Below the pieces are notes generated by a model that searched no databases, was not told the origin of the DNA, and saw nothing but the letters and a program-made list of their open reading frames with translations. From positions 62,001 through 126,000 of the forward strand of contig CAJQUW010002137.1 of the NCBI GenBank assembly GCA_907163375.1: DNA of 64,000 nt, in the 5' to 3' direction. The translations under genes were made by a program, and so were the position numbers. This document shows positions 45,585-59,109 of the stretch, piece after piece. This DNA is from Prostheceraeus crozeri (lineage: Eukaryota > Platyhelminthes > Polycladida > Euryleptidae). Position 1 is the first letter of the stretch. Every line of letters begins with the position of its first letter.

Positions 45585-46130
45585 TGTTCCGAATCTGCAT
45601 TCATCTGGACCTACGATGGCCAAAGCGAAGATAAGCGACCAAGACAAACGTACAATAATAAGGGCTTTTGAAAACGATGAAGATTTTTAATAAGAATATT
45701 TAATGAGATTCTAGAAACAGTAAGCAATTCCATGGATTCAAATGAAATGACTTACATGATTATGGATAATGCTCCGTGCCATCGGAATGCACAGTTGTCA
45801 AATTCATTAGCCTACATGTGAAATTTTTTCCTTCCAATTCCCCATTCCTCAATCCCATCGAGAATGCGTTTTACGCATAGGAATGGGCAATAGAAAAGCC
45901 GCCTGTCCTCACAAGAAATTCAAGAGAGGCTGAATGAAGAAGGCGGCAAGAGTCAAGATCTGCTAGAAGAAGGCGAATTCTAGTGTTGAAATTGGCACAG
46001 AAGCAATCGCAGAAATAACTCCATAGAAATGTGCTGCTTGGTGACTTGCATTCCAAAATGTCAAGGGCTAGAAGACATTTTGTATTAGCAAAAATATTCA
46101 TCTTGAAGTTGTATGACGTTTACAATATGT
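45585..46130 (+). mobile_element. Tc1/mariner-superfamily transposase remnant
   Basis: Starts with MAKAKISDQDKRTIIRAFENDED, a helix-turn-helix-like N-terminus. After a large internal deletion it continues with YMIMDNAPCHRNAQLSN and, in a shifted frame, SNSPFLNPIENAF. These are the second Asp (MDNAPCH) and the NPIE motif of DDE transposases of the IS630/Tc1/mariner/pogo type. Several frameshifts and stops make it dead. No terminal repeats were found. Confidence 0.6.
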
Positions 46131-46439
46131 TTTAATATTCTATAGATTTGATCATTTCTTTCTTTTCATAAAATTTGATTCAAATTCAATTGAGCTCAAA
46201 TCTCATTCGTAATGTCTTGCTGATCAAATAATTTGCAAGTATTTGATTGCGTAATTAATATTGATGAAATTGGTTTTATTTTTTTACTAATGCTTGGTCT
46301 GCTAGGTATAAAGCTATCTCAACGTTCTGGTTGCGCATTAGAGTTGCAATTGGATGCAATCTCTCATTCATTTTCCGCTTGCTAAACGCACTCTTGAACA
46401 CAAGCAAACTTCAGCAATGCGTCAAAAGAAACTTTGGAT

Positions 46440-46840
46440 TATAAGCGCCGGTCGAAATCAGATAACAGCTTCAGTTGATGTTGCCGGGGATCCTGACAGC
46501 CGAATCGCTTTGAGCAACAAAGTGCTTTGAACTTCCTCCCCTGTGGTATATCTGGCTATGCCCTTTCCAAAGGAATGGCCGCCGTTCCTCTTCGGAGGTA
46601 AGGTGTACGGGGTGGGACCACTAGGGTGGGTTGCTGCTTCTCTCTGGTCGACACTAAGCCTTGTCTTTGACATGGCGTCACTCCGGTGGTAATTCCTCCC
46701 CGGGGCACTCCTCGCCATCAGTAGGCATTAATTTGCTTGCTGGGTGTTTCACTTCAAATTGTCTTGTTACGAAGCCTCCTATCCGGTGGACCGAGTCGGG
46801 TAGAACAACAACAACGATTCTCTTTTGCTGTAGGTAAACG
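46440..46840. repeat. GC-rich repeat-like block ending in an ACA-repeat tail
   Basis: A sharply GC-richer block in AT-rich surroundings ends (plus strand) CCGAGTCGGGTAGAACAACAACAACG, resembling a retroposon 3' tail. Minus frames 46458-46718 and 46678-46884 show no domain. It could be a SINE or a LINE end. No A/B boxes or target duplication were identified. Confidence 0.35.
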
Positions 46841-47647
46841 GTGTGCATGCATGGCAGGCCTACATTTGGTCTTAGTACATCCATTAGAATTTGCTACTCT
46901 TTCGTAGTTAAGTACAGTATTTAATTAGATAAGTTAAGGGATGGAATGATACGAAGTACTAGAAGCCTGACGTTCCTTATCAGAAGTCACAACATGATAT
47001 TTTCTGAGCACTTGTTCTCAACTATAGTTGGCTCTACAGGCAGGTTTTGCTATAATTGTTAAAACACTATCGCTAAATCAAGCCTAATATCATAAACTTG
47101 TTAGGTTTGCAATGATGATGCATAGTATATTGAAGCATTATGCTCATGCGACACCGGTACTTAGTCAACCAGAACAAAAACATGTCCATTCATATGGCGA
47201 AGGTATATCCACTGCATTCGTGTTTGTAATTAACTGCAGGATAAGGGACGGAAATTTCAACCAGGAATTTTCTTTTGTTATGTTGCATAAATTATACAAC
47301 GTGCACTATGCTCCGAAAGTCGCGTTAGTGTTGAATCATCTACTAAAATGCTACACGCTTGGCGATATTTCTATCGACAATAGCTATGCTTCTTCGGAGT
47401 CATAAATGTGCGCCTTCAGCTCAGTTACAGGATCACATTGATGCAACGTGTGCAAATGATCTTCAGCAAATCTTTGAAATTATTAATTGCTATGAGGCCT
47501 ATTCTTCTGGGAGCAATCCAATTGCGACTCCCAATGTTCTTGTTAAAGCGAATATAATTCCAGTATTAATCGCTGCGTGATTGTGACAATGCGCATATTC
47601 AGAACCTTCTGCGCTTGGATTGGGCTGATATCCAAGTATTTTCTTCG
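46841..47647. other. No recognised gene
   Basis: Open frames 47112-47405 and 47359-47580 do not match a known family. They may include decayed 5' sequence of the LINE that follows. Confidence 0.3.
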
Positions 47648-49160
47648 TCCTGTTTTCGTAGAATTATCGATCATCTCTGACTGATGGAATCCATCCCATA
47701 TTGTTGAAATTGTCAGGTGACGTTATATCCCTTCCTTTGTGCTACATATTTAACCTTTCTTTTGAAAAAGGTATTTTTCCGAAGATCTGGAAAGTTGCTG
47801 ATGTTTGTCCTGTGCCTAAATCTCGTCCTGTGAACGTAAATAAATTGAGACCTATATCTCTTTTACCTGTAATAAGCAATGTCTATGAAAAAGTTGTCCT
47901 GAGTAACTTCAGCCATTCACTCTTAGAATTTTACGATGAACACCAATTTGCCTACCGACCCCGTTCGTCAACTGTATGTGCGCTACTTACTCTACAAGAC
48001 ATTGTTCTAAAGTTTCTTGATACAAATTTTGTTGCTGTTCGTATTATAACATTTGATTTGTCGCACGCCTTCGATTGTATTCCACATCATCTCTTGTTGT
48101 CGCTTATTTCGAAACTCCAATTTGCAAATGTCAACTGCTTTGTCAACTGGCTGAATAGTTACCTACGTGATCGCAAACAACGTGTAAAATTGGGAACAAC
48201 TTTGAGTAATAACATTCCTGTCACAAGTGGGGTCCCTCAGGGCTCAGTTATTGGCCCGATGTTATTTTCTATTTATTTGTCCAGCTATAAGCCGTGTGAT
48301 GCAGATATCAAAGTAATCAAATATGCTGATGATGTAACCCTTATTGTACCCGTGTGGAAAGATCAGCCAAGCAATTTATCTATTGTGAAATCTGAAATTG
48401 ATCATTTTGAATCCTGGTGTCAAGGTCATCAAATGTCTGTAAACACATCAAAAACCAAGACACTCTGTGTTGGCTTTGGTAGGACTTTTACTGTTTTGGA
48501 AGTACCGTTTTTGGACAATGTTGGCGTTCTGAAATTGTTAGGACTGTACATCAACAGCAAATTCAAATGTGGAGATCACATTGATTTTGTTGTAAGAAAG
48601 GCTGCTCAAAGATTGTATGTTCTAAGAGTTCTGAAAGGCATGTTTAAACCATGACCAATTGATTATTGTATTCAATGCCATAATCATGTCTTTATTCGAT
48701 TATGCTTCTGCTGTATTTTTGAACCCAGGGGAACATTTGAATAATCGCTTGTTGTCAATTTGTAAGCGGGCTTTCCGCATCATTCACGGCTATAATGTTA
48801 AAGTCTGTACGTCTTGCAACATTTTTGAAGTTGAACAGCGTCGAAATTCTTTAGCTCTCAACCTATTCAAGCAAGCACTGTTCTCACCTCATCATATTCT
48901 GCACCACCTGATGCCACCTACTTCAGACCGATCAAGGAGATTGATTCTTCCACCTGCACGAACTGTACGCAGAACAAACGGATTTATATTTTCATGCTCT
49001 GTGAAGTACAATGACAGTCTGTGAAGTGTATCTACTTTTTATTTGTTTCGTCAGAACACCAAATTACTTTGCTTGTAACTTTCACCCCTACGATTCCCAT
49101 TTGGGGTTTGTTTGTTTTAAATATACGCTTATTTACTTTATTTACTTTACCATTTTTCCT
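47648..49160 (+). mobile_element. CR1-like LINE, RT portion
   Basis: The frame 47701-48654 (open back to about 47648) carries RT motifs in order: ADVCPVPKSRPVNVNKLRPI, SLLPVISNVYEKVV, YDEHQFAYRPRSSTVCAL, FDLSHAFDCIPHHLL (motif A), SGVPQGSVIGPML (motif B), IKYADDVTLI (motif C, intact ADD), LKLLGLYINSKF and RLYVLRVLKGM. After one break, frame 48659-49024 gives the C-terminus (NAIIMSLFDYASAVF, CKRAFRIIHGY, FSCSVKYNDSL). The 3' end has TTATTTAC repeats at about 49127-49150. The endonuclease and ORF1 are missing (5' truncation). Same family as 32732-33364. Confidence 0.85.
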
Positions 49161-50326
49161 CTCGAATGTGAGACTTTCTCTTTGAAGCACTTTCTGAAGA
49201 TAGAGTACCGGTAGTTAAAAGCTGCTCACAGTCACCTTTCACTCTAGTAAACCGTGCACCTTGCAGTAGCTGAGGGACTTTTCAGAAATGTATGATCTTT
49301 TGCGCTATGATTTTATATGTACGTATTAGTAGTCGCTTCAAACTTGCGTGAAGTGCAGTCTGACACTTGATCAAGATGAGAGCTATCGCTTCTTTGACAT
49401 CGTGTAAAGCAACCCTGTAGGAAAAATATGGTTGCTAGATGAAGTTGGTATTTCGTTGACCAGCGAATCTTTGGAATAAGGATAGCCATGTTGCGGCTGG
49501 CCATTCTTTTGCCAACGCGGTTGGATGAAAGCAGGCCAAAGGGTTAGCCAAAGGATACTGTAAATCAACTTACCTCTTTCCCGTTGTGTCTCCTGAGCAC
49601 ATTTCATCCTGCAGATCACATCGAGTCAGAAAAGAGATACTGATAGATTAGAACATTGATTAAAACGTAGTTTCACTGACAATCATTTGTTTCGCTAGCT
49701 ATCGGTTTTCTGATGAAATCATGAAGGAATAGGATACGCTAAAATATAACAAGAAATGATTATTTTTGGACAACGGCAACGACTAAGTTGAAGAGAAAAG
49801 GAGCTTCTGATTTAAATGAGCATGACTTTAAATAGAATCGCACATGCAATCAGGCAACATCTGGACAATCGGCTAATAGCCATGAAAAAATACATACAGG
49901 AACCGTCTCCTCAAGTTGTAAGCCCCTCCCTACTCTCATGACGTGAAACTATTCAATTAAAATTGACAATAGAATTTGTCCGCCGGCGAGGCTGATGCAG
50001 TGGCCAATCTTTTCACCAACATTATTTCTAACGTATTTCATCGTGGCCACCGTTGACCAATGTCTGTCGAACGTTGACCGGCCAATTCTTTCCCACAGGG
50101 AATGCCGACTTCCCACAAGCTTTGATAATGAAAGCATCATCATTGGCTTCATGTGTTTCGTATCCGAGCACTTTCGTGGCCTCTTGTGAGATTTCCATGG
50201 TTTTGTACCATATTTCTTCAGAATTATTAGGCCAAGTGTCTTTTTCATCGAGTTAGGAAATAACGCTTTTCTATTTTCTTGGACGACGAATTTTGTAAAC
50301 TGTGCAGTGTCCTTCACAATTGACAT
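49161..50326. other. No recognised gene
   Basis: A minus-strand frame of 125 codons (49949-50326) and a shorter one (49383-49619) are open but show no motif I know. An alternative minus frame at 50.0-50.2 kb (KVLGYETHEANDDAFIIKAC) is also open. Exons of an unknown gene cannot be excluded. Confidence 0.3.
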
Positions 50327-50750
50327 TAGTAGGGCTGCCAGAACGAGTTTTCTGCAGTGAACGAAGCGAAAATGAGACTTTCACATAATGATGTACACCC
50401 TATGCATAGGTCTGCTACGAATCTACTCGTCTGCCGTGTTCTACCTGATTCTTCTCATAGTGAGACACGATCAACGAAAAACACATGTTAATCCAATGGG
50501 TCACAAATTGTCGTTTTTATTTAGAATGACAATTTCTCTGTTTTCTCTCATCATGCGAAAGTTACCAAGCTAAGAGTCATGATTTTTGACATGGAATTGT
50601 CTTTAAGTCATTTTCTATTATGCACATGTAATATTATCTTGTTTTCCATCGGTGATGTATGCGAAAATGAGGCAAAACGAGGATTAAATTGCTCAAGACA
50701 CTCGTGTTTGACGATCGTGGAAGAATTACCTAGAATTAGAAGAGTGACCT
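50327..50750. mobile_element. One-ended relative of the TAGTCC foldback family
   Basis: TAGTAGGGCTGCCAGAACGAG is followed by AAAATGAGACTTTCACA, GATGTACACCCT and TGATGTATGCGAAAATG, parallel to 14344-14650. The expected inverted right end is absent; duplication copy 2 begins right after it at about 50756. Confidence 0.55.
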
Positions 50751-51679
50751 TAGATCTCAGAAGAATTCTTTCAATGGATCAACTTTTTCCATTCATTCAA
50801 ATAGTTTCCGCATCCAAACAATCAACTTACCTGAATTTGACCAGAAAATAATTTCTTGGTTCATCCAATGATTTGCGGTGTAATTGTTCTTTCTGACATG
50901 TCAAAGATATTAAAAGAACAGGCATTTTTAATAGAACGTGAAGCTGAAATTCAAAGTAGCACTGTACGTGAGATAAAATGCCCATGAAAATACAATCATC
51001 ATGTAAATTGCTAAGTTGAAGCAGTTGCTACACGAGGGGTGGGAAAATGTCAACATTGATTTGCTAGCACTGTTCTGACAATGCTACTTATCCATCGGCA
51101 AGTCATGTTATGAGCGTTAATAATGATACTGTCTATCATCTTATCATTTTCATATCAAGCACGGTGTTAGTAGTCGCTTGGTTTCAATAACTTTAATTTG
51201 CATTTCATCTCCTGTATGCGGAGAACAAGCTTCCCGCCCGTCTTTATAGTATGTTTTATAGTTACGTACCTGCATAAACTTGCATTGCAATCATAAGTAG
51301 GTAGTAAATATCAATTTCTGAAAGAAAACTAAAATATAGTTAATTACTTACAACGTCTACTCTTGTAATTCAAGATCTAGGACAACACATATTATATATC
51401 CATATCTATTCACCATATATGTAATTTTCAATGCGTAAACAAACTAAATCAAATTAACACGGTTCCTGGTTGAAAAAAGGAACTTTATGTAGGTAACATG
51501 CAGTATAACATCATAGCAGTGGTATTACAGTTTTGAGCACATATGATTCTTTAATTAATCATATATAATGCTGTGCAGAATGGAGAAATAAAATTTCTAC
51601 CCTGCAATGCAATATGTGAAGCTCTGCAAAATGGTAGCCGGGCATTCATGCAAACTCATTTCAGCAAACATTGTTTAGC

Positions 51680-51980
51680 AAACAACTCGAAGATGTCTGC
51701 GTTCCAGGGGTACCAGAATGCTAAAGACTCCTATCTATGGCCGGCTTTCCTTTGGTCGGCGGTCTTTTCTGATAGTTGCATCTCGGACTTGGAATTCCCT
51801 TCTTGTATTCATTCGCTGGTCGGACTCGTCAATAACTTTCCCTTAAGAAGTTCCTAACAAATCTTATGTTTTCTTGCAAAGTGATGTGAGCACCTACAAA
51901 ACACCTTGAAGTCACCCATGACGAAGCGCCCGCATGTAGCAAGCTCATGCATAAATACAAAATTAATAAAGAAATAAAAC
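51680..51980 (+). mobile_element. LINE 3' fragment inside duplication copy 2
   Basis: Homologue of 26630-26950: plus-strand words SRRCLRSRGTRMLKTPIY and FGRRSFLIVASRTWNSLL in broken frame, then ATTAATAAAGAAATA. About 240 bp present in copy 1 upstream of this point are missing. Confidence 0.6.
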
Positions 51981-52652
51981 TATTGTAATGTCAGAGCAAC
52001 TTCAAGTCAAGATGATGGAATATTAATTGTTCTATGATTTTTATGATGCAGTTCCCATAAACAAAAGCCATATGATTAACAATGATTTGATTTCCTTGAT
52101 CACATCATTATCTTACGTACTATGTTGCCGGGGTATTCGACTAATGTAGCAACAGCTAATGCGATAATCATCGACTTATTATAGTCAGAAAGGCTTCACA
52201 AATGTGTGTATGTAGCAGCACTGGCTATTAAAGCTGTTCGGATAATAATTCCAAAATAACTTTAGCCAACGTGGACTCATTAACAGAATTTATTAGATTT
52301 TCGTCATCGCCTAAATAGACAAATGTAATATATATCTTATAACATGCAAAATTGTACAATTCATGTGATACCAAATTACTCAACCGGATCCTCACCTAAA
52401 GGAAGTGGAGAAATGCCATTGAAGAACTTTTACAATCAATTCCACTTTGTAAGTCATTAACCCAATAACAATTAGGCCTACATGTATACTATAAAGCGCT
52501 GGGGCGATCGCACAGAAACACTGTTTTGGATCTCTAACATCAAGATTCACCCATTGAAACTACCTTGTCACTGACCACTCACTATCCAACACTGTCTCTG
52601 TGTGGTCGCCCCTGGTTGTTAATAGGAGTAGAATGATTGGAAAGCAAAATAT

Positions 52653-53497
52653 ACACTGCAAATCGCTCAATACCAATCACATACGAAGGATGCATTTCTG
52701 TAATAAGCTGTATGCTTCTCGTATTTTATTTCAAGTATGGTATGCTTTTCATACTAAAGCCATACCAGCACACTGTTAAAAGGCCTTGTTGATTTAATGT
52801 TGATTTAAGGTCTTTTGTCAATAAAGATTACACTAATGCACTTATGCATTATGTAATTTTGAAATTAAGCATATTATCAATCCGAAATAAAAACACATTA
52901 TAATTCATGAATGCAAAACTAGTTATGTTTGAGATGTATAAGTCAACATGATTGCACGAAAATTATTGTTTGAATGAATTGATGTTAATCAACTTGGTTC
53001 ATTAAGTAGAGTTTACTAAGCGTCCTGTAAATGTTGCTAGACACGAAGCAACGACGACATACTCGAAGAACATGAAAGTCACAATAAATCTAATCTAGTT
53101 AAATATCACACTATCAAAAAGAAGCATTCACGACTGGCATTGCTGAAAAAAAGTTATTTGACAGTCGCATGTAATACATAATGTATGTTTTTTTGCTATG
53201 TGACTTAAAGCTCCACATACCGGATGCATACGAATGAGGATGAATTTGCATCGGGTCCCGTATATAAAACATGCCAATATCTCGTATTTCAGTGTAAAAC
53301 AGCCAATCACAGATAGAATAGTTCGGATCGCTTCATGCCAATCACAAACGAAAGTAAGTGAGATGTGTGTATGAAAAACATACCACATCTGTATCTCTGT
53401 AGGCATACGAGAATCTCGTATCAGATATTAGTTTCAAATTGTATGTGATTTTGTTATTTGTTTGTGTGTAATTTTCGTATCCAGCGATTTACAGTGC
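52653..53497. mobile_element. Foldback-like element within copy 2
   Basis: The left end ACACTGCAAATCGCT and the right end AGCGATTTACAGTG are near complements. Inside each end, words such as CACATACGAA on the left and its complement-like TTTTCGTAT on the right continue the pairing loosely. It lies in the copy-2-specific segment and has no coding potential recognised. Confidence 0.45.
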
Positions 53498-54503
53498 ATG
53501 TAACAGTGTGAGGATCAGTCCAACGATTTAGGTTTTTGAAAATGAAATACATTAGTTAGTGCATGATTGAATTTGTAAGTTTTAAGAAGATGGATTGAGT
53601 TAAGTCTATCACTAAAAGGCCAAAAATTTTACGCGCAATAACAATCGAACGGCATCAGTTAGTCTTCTGGCCTTGATCAAAATCGCAAACATGGAAGTAG
53701 TTTCCTTTCAATTTGATGTACATGTATCGGCGCATGCATGTATAGTCAACATCTTAATTGAGTATACTGAAACATTGCTTCTGAACAGCATCACCTAAAA
53801 CTATATAGATTATATCCACTGCGCATAACTGAGTTCTGCATGGCTTGCTGATTGACAGTACACTGACTGCTGAAGAACTTCATTTGAAGATTATTATTTA
53901 TCATTACTGTCGATATCAGTAATTCATCTTTTGACTGAAACTGTCGAATATGACAATTGTGTGCTCTTTTGGGTTACGTAAGCTTCATATTTAGGTACAA
54001 AAGTAAATGATCGTCTATCATTCAGTCAAACGGCTACATGCCGAAATTCCATAGATCATAGAAGAATTACTCATAAAATCAATCGGTTAACCTCTTCAAT
54101 CATTATTCGAGAAGAATCGTATTTCTGAAATCTTTGTTACAATTGACATTATGCTAATTATTAGTGATTGGTTATCAGTATTTTCATTTTAGTTTGTAAC
54201 ATTATTGCCGCATTTCGGAGTTATCTGAAAGTAATGGCCCACATTTCTTGGGATGCTCTGAAAATATATTCAGCAATAAACAAAAGTCTATGATAGTTTT
54301 GATATCGCTTGTCCATTTATATGCATGACGATAGTAATTTCTTCATGAATAAGAACTCTGCGCATAAGATCAAATGAAAAAGGTCTAAAATCAAGGCCAG
54401 GCCAGCTAGGTCGGATTCTATCTATGGTTTGAAAAACTATAATAGGGATAAATTTTGATTCACGATTTCAAATTCCACAATGAAATGACGGAATTGAAGA
54501 TGT

Positions 54504-55200
54504 AACATAAGTAGATCAGAGAGATGTAGAGCAGAAATACGTCTTTCGAGGAGAGGCTTTCGAAGTCAAAATAATGAGGAATAAAAGAACATCGTAAGTG
54601 TATGCCCACACCTCCTAAAAATTATAGAATTGTAATTCTGAACCGCTTATCATTGGACTCAATGTGCACGCATACTTTTACCCTGGTTCTTGATCGTTTC
54701 GCGTTCGTGTAATCGACATGATGTAGCTTGGCTTTACTAAGCAGGAAACACAGGTCTCGTTACTAGAAGTAGTCGAAAGAGTATATCTAAGCACTCTGTG
54801 ATTCTAAGTAACAACATGAAAGAGCTGATCAAAATCGACATAGTCGCTGTAAACAATGTCTCGTCAAACTTGCTGTACATTCATTTCAGGAACATTGTTG
54901 TGCATTCAGGATTGTTTAAGCGTGGTACTTTGTCGAAGTGCAAAGTGATTCAAAACGATGGCACATGCAGGAACTTACTAAGTGTGCAAAAAGAAATTTT
55001 TCATGCTTTACACAGATGGAAAATAGTCGTGAGTTCCTTGCAGATTGCTGTGAATTTCTTAAAAATACTCCGATCGTCACGATTCCTTCAGATCCGAAGA
55101 ATTCAGATCATTGACAAAAAAGTTTTCTCGATAATGTTGGTCCCTGCGATCATTATTAATAAAGATAGCAGGCGCACGAAAAAACGTTCACAAACTTCTT
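54504..55200. other. Duplicated non-coding part of copy 2
   Basis: Matches 27250-27470 and 28985-29700. Frame 54798-55205 (135 codons) is open in this copy but interrupted in copy 1 and has no known motif, so it is unlikely to be coding. Confidence 0.45.
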
Positions 55201-55904
55201 TGTAAAACTTCACGTCGTGTGTGTCTCTTTGCTGAGACGGACAATCGCAGAAAGGAACTCAGTAGTTAGCATGGTCTCCCTCTTACAGGGTATTAAACGA
55301 TTTCAAGTCCTGAGGTGCTTGTGATGCCTCCCGTGACCACGAAGACGCTGTGGACCAGAGGTATCCAAAGACAGTGAAATACGTCTTTGGAGATATCTGC
55401 ATGAAATGATACAAGTGATTATGACAGCCAGAATACCGTTCCAGCTAGTGTCACAGATAGCGGACACTATAATTTTCAGAGAGCTGCAACTACTTCTCGA
55501 ATTGCGCGACTTTATGTGTCGTTATCCCTCTACTGAATTTCAAACTTCAGACACTGACAAATTATGTAATGAGTGTTTATGCGCCCGCTTGGCTCTTGAT
55601 TATAAAGAACCCAACCTTTCTTTCTCTCCATTTCATCGGGATCATCAGAGATAGGAAAAATAGTCGTGCGTTGCGTGCGAATTGCTGTGAATTCCATGAA
55701 AATGCTCTGTAGAACTTGACATCGTCTGCGTCTTTTTGCTGTGTGATCCGGTTGATAACAGTCACTCACTGAAACTTGGCGTGTTTAATGCTGAACTGGC
55801 TGCTCATTGTTCGATTGCTACGGTATTATGTCAGCAGATTGTGCCATTTCATTAACGTTTCATATTCCAATTCTTCCTTTCTAGTCAAACAGCAGAAGAG
55901 ACGA

Positions 55905-56175
55905 CTGTCTAATTCTGTGATCTCTCCACATAGAATCTGACTAAACGTATCCGTTCAGTCAATCAATCTTCTCCTTTAGACTCATGTAATGCTTTTGCGC
56001 CTTCCAGCATGTATGAGCAGTAGTCAACTCTGTTACAGATAATAATTGCTTCGATGAAGTGCTCACTCCCCAACTCAAAGGTCCAAAACTTTCCTTGTGA
56101 AGAGTTGCATGAGAACATGTACATGTGCGACTTCCCATATCATCATTTCTATCACTCGGAAGCTCTGAAGTATAT
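55905..56175 (-). pseudogene. F-type lectin fossil in duplication copy 2
   Basis: Minus-strand counterpart of 29985-30240: CTCTCCACATAGAA marks the CGE segment, and the RVDYC and KFWTFELGSEHFIEA-like core is readable in broken form. It shares the copy-1 lesions, so the lectin fragment was already dead before duplication. Confidence 0.55.
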
Positions 56176-57565
56176 TCTGTTATCGTACTACCTTTGTGAA
56201 GTCATCTTATCGAGAGTCAAGTTTGTGCCTATTACAATTTTCCTATCAAAAAATTGTGAGACAAATAAATAAAAATTTAAAGTTGTACTGTACGACTATT
56301 TAGACACTGCAAGTGTAGACTTAAGAATCGCAACAGATTGACATGATTTGAAATGAGATCATGCCATGTTTTCATGCTCAATGTAGACTGCTCAAATGAA
56401 AAATTATAGTGCTTCAGAAAATAGTACTTTTAGAATAGCTTTGAACAATAGTGGAGATCTGATTCCTTTTAGTAAGATATCCCCCGTCACTGAAAACCAA
56501 ACTGTGGCCAATATGTGACCGATGCTATGCCCGACACATTTTCGTCACATCGGCTGTTGCTCACATATGCGACTTCCACGTGACCGATGATGAATCACCA
56601 TAAATAATGCAGATGCGCCGAGTACTTGATGAGAATTATTCATGATGATTTTCCGAATGCTTTTCGGCATGTTTTGTTCAATAATATCATTGACAAGAAG
56701 ATGTATCGCATTGAATGTAGTTAAAGAAAGTGTTTGATTAAAAACTGTTTTAATCAAGATAACGATTGTGTGATTTAAAATTGTGACACATGTCTAAAAT
56801 TGTGTTTAATCTGCTTGATCTCGGCGGGAAGTTGTATCATCGTGTTGTAAGTGAAGTTGTATTATCTTGCTTAGACAGCGTGAGACAAATGAGCTTCATG
56901 TCAATGGTCAGCATGTTTATTACATTGAGAATGACAAACTTGGGAGAAACTGGGTAGTCCTATTGCCAAATAGAATCTTCAATCGCAATGTCCTGAGAAA
57001 TGTGTCCATACAAAAATGAATTCTTGTATACATAGATGTTTCAATCAAGCAATTTTATTGGTAAAAGCAACAATGGATGCTGCCACAGCCATCGATGTTT
57101 CATTGGCGTATAGCTAAGGTGTTCATTGCATCAACTTATCTATTTGTTTCTGAACATCAGGTGGCGGTTGGCGTTGAGCAACACACAATGATTAAGAAAC
57201 TCTGAATTAAGTATTGCTGGTTAATTTAAAAGTGAATGGAAAGTAGAAAATGCATAAAATGCTTTGCAAATATTGTTTGTTCTTTCCATAAGTTCCCTAA
57301 TTGAAAGTATGGTCTTTTCTTCCCTCCAGGAAGTGAAATCGCTATAAACCATAATTCATAGCTCAATTAAATTTAGAGACACTAATGCTACTCTGCAAAA
57401 CCTAAACAAGTAGTGGGTTTTAATTTTCACAATAATTGGAAGAAGCGCTTAATTATCACCATAATTGTCGGGCACATATTAAGTCACATTAAGTCACATA
57501 TCAGCCGCGTTGAATGTGACCGATTTGGGCACAGTTGGTCACAAAAAGGCAGTGGCAAACGTCAC

Positions 57566-59061
57566 CAAAGGTGGACAAAACTTAATTTTTCAGATCCGCA
57601 TTCGCATCCACAAAGTCCGAAATATGTACATGTAATCTGCATCCCATCCGCATCCGCAACAATTCTACATTTTCTATCCGAATCCGTAATACTATAAGTC
57701 TTCGAAATTATTCTGTAACTCATTCAGATTAACCTAAAAGGAAAAATTGTATTTTTGTGGATTTTGCATGCATATAGGCCTATCCTTTAGGCTGTAGCGG
57801 TCAATTAACTAACAGATAATTTTGCCTAGGTTCAGCCCATGCAAAACTACGAATAGCAGCTTAGAATAGCTGCTGTGTATAGGGCCTACTAGCAATGTAG
57901 CCTAACTCACCATCTTTATGGACCGACTTTCATCGGATGATTTGTTTTAATCTGTCCATAAACGTTAATAAGCTTGCTGTACAGGCAGTATGCACTCACA
58001 CCCACAGGTAATGTCCTGAGCAGATTGAATCTAGACCTCACTGTGTTTATGTCACGACGGGCATGGCACCACACTTGATATCGATATTCTTATTTAGTCA
58101 CTCTTGGCTGTGTACTTGTAGACAGCTCGAACAACTATTGTTTTATTCAACTATTTTATTATTTTTGGTAGACTTATTCAAAGTGTAATTAAACAGCATG
58201 TATGGATTGGAAGTCCTAGAAAGGATTTGCCGCTCGCACTGAATCATGCTGAGATTGACGACTGCAGAGCATTGCTGAGTAGAACTAGAGCATTGTCAAT
58301 CCAAGGAATGATTAGCGCTGCGGTCAAATTCGTAAGCAGCACCTGACAAAATCAGCAATTCTTAGAATAAAGAACCTATTCCAATTTGAATGAAGTCTGA
58401 ATCGTGAGTGAGTGTATACCCGAGGACTCATACTAAGCCTAGTTTTATGACGCTGAAATGACAGTACTAGAAAGTGCTATCTTTGTAACCGAAATAAAGT
58501 GCTATCTGCATTAACATGTCTGAGTGTCATATTGGATGACTACAACCTCCAAGTCATCCGTGTCACAGCATGGTCCACAACAGGCACCGCACTGATATAG
58601 AAATTTCCTAAAACTCAAGTCTAAGGCCTCACCCACACTGCGAGCTTTTCCAAGCGTTTTCGAGCGAAGCGTTTTGCTGCAAATATAAAGTCATCATTGC
58701 AGCAGTTGTAAACTGCCATACAGCAAGCAAAGCAAACCAGAGCGATTGATAGCTTGCGGACATACGTCTGCTTGCGCTTGCTCTGGACGCTCATGCTCGC
58801 TTTGCTTTCAGTGTGGCTGAGGCTTTACTCAATCCTACCGGATACTATCAATTGCACCATGTTGGCAAAATAGATTTGTAGAGTTGTTAGTGTGTGGAAA
58901 CAAAGCGTGGATAGATCAACTTGTCCATGAAGTCTTGTTCAATTTGCTCGTCCACATAGTTCAAAATGTTCGATTCGCATCCGATCCGCATCCGCAAAAT
59001 ACCAAGTTTTCGCATCCGCATCACCATCCGCGCGGATGCGGATGCAGATTGTCCACCCTTG
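57566..59061. mobile_element. hAT-like element (1496 bp) nested in the 56487-59110 element
   Basis: Ends CAAAGGTGGACAAAACT and CAAGGGTGGACAATCTG (right end reversed) resemble hAT termini of the CAGGGGTGGxCAA type. Flanking 8-bp words AACGTCAC (57558-57565) and ACCGTCAC (59062-59069) match at 7 of 8, as expected for hAT. Subterminal regions are packed with GGATGCGGATGC-type words in both orientations, plausible transposase binding sites. No transposase domain remains. A small inverted-repeat element lies inside at 58626-58824. Confidence 0.65.
58626..58824. mobile_element. About 200-bp MITE with TA flanks
   Basis: AGGCCTCACCCACACTG and, reversed from the right, AAGCCTCAGCCACACTG form inverted ends with TA on both outer sides. 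Inner words GCAAGC/GCTTGC and GAGCG/CGCTC pair further. Non-coding; TA flanks suit the mariner-type superfamily but prove little. Confidence 0.5.
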
Positions 59062-59109
59062 ACCGTCACATGTGTCGTTCACATTTTGGGCACAGATTGG
59101 TTTACAGTG

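Noticed and set aside
54798-55205. 135-codon frame in duplication copy 2
   Set aside because: The homologous stretch in copy 1 is not open and no motif is present.
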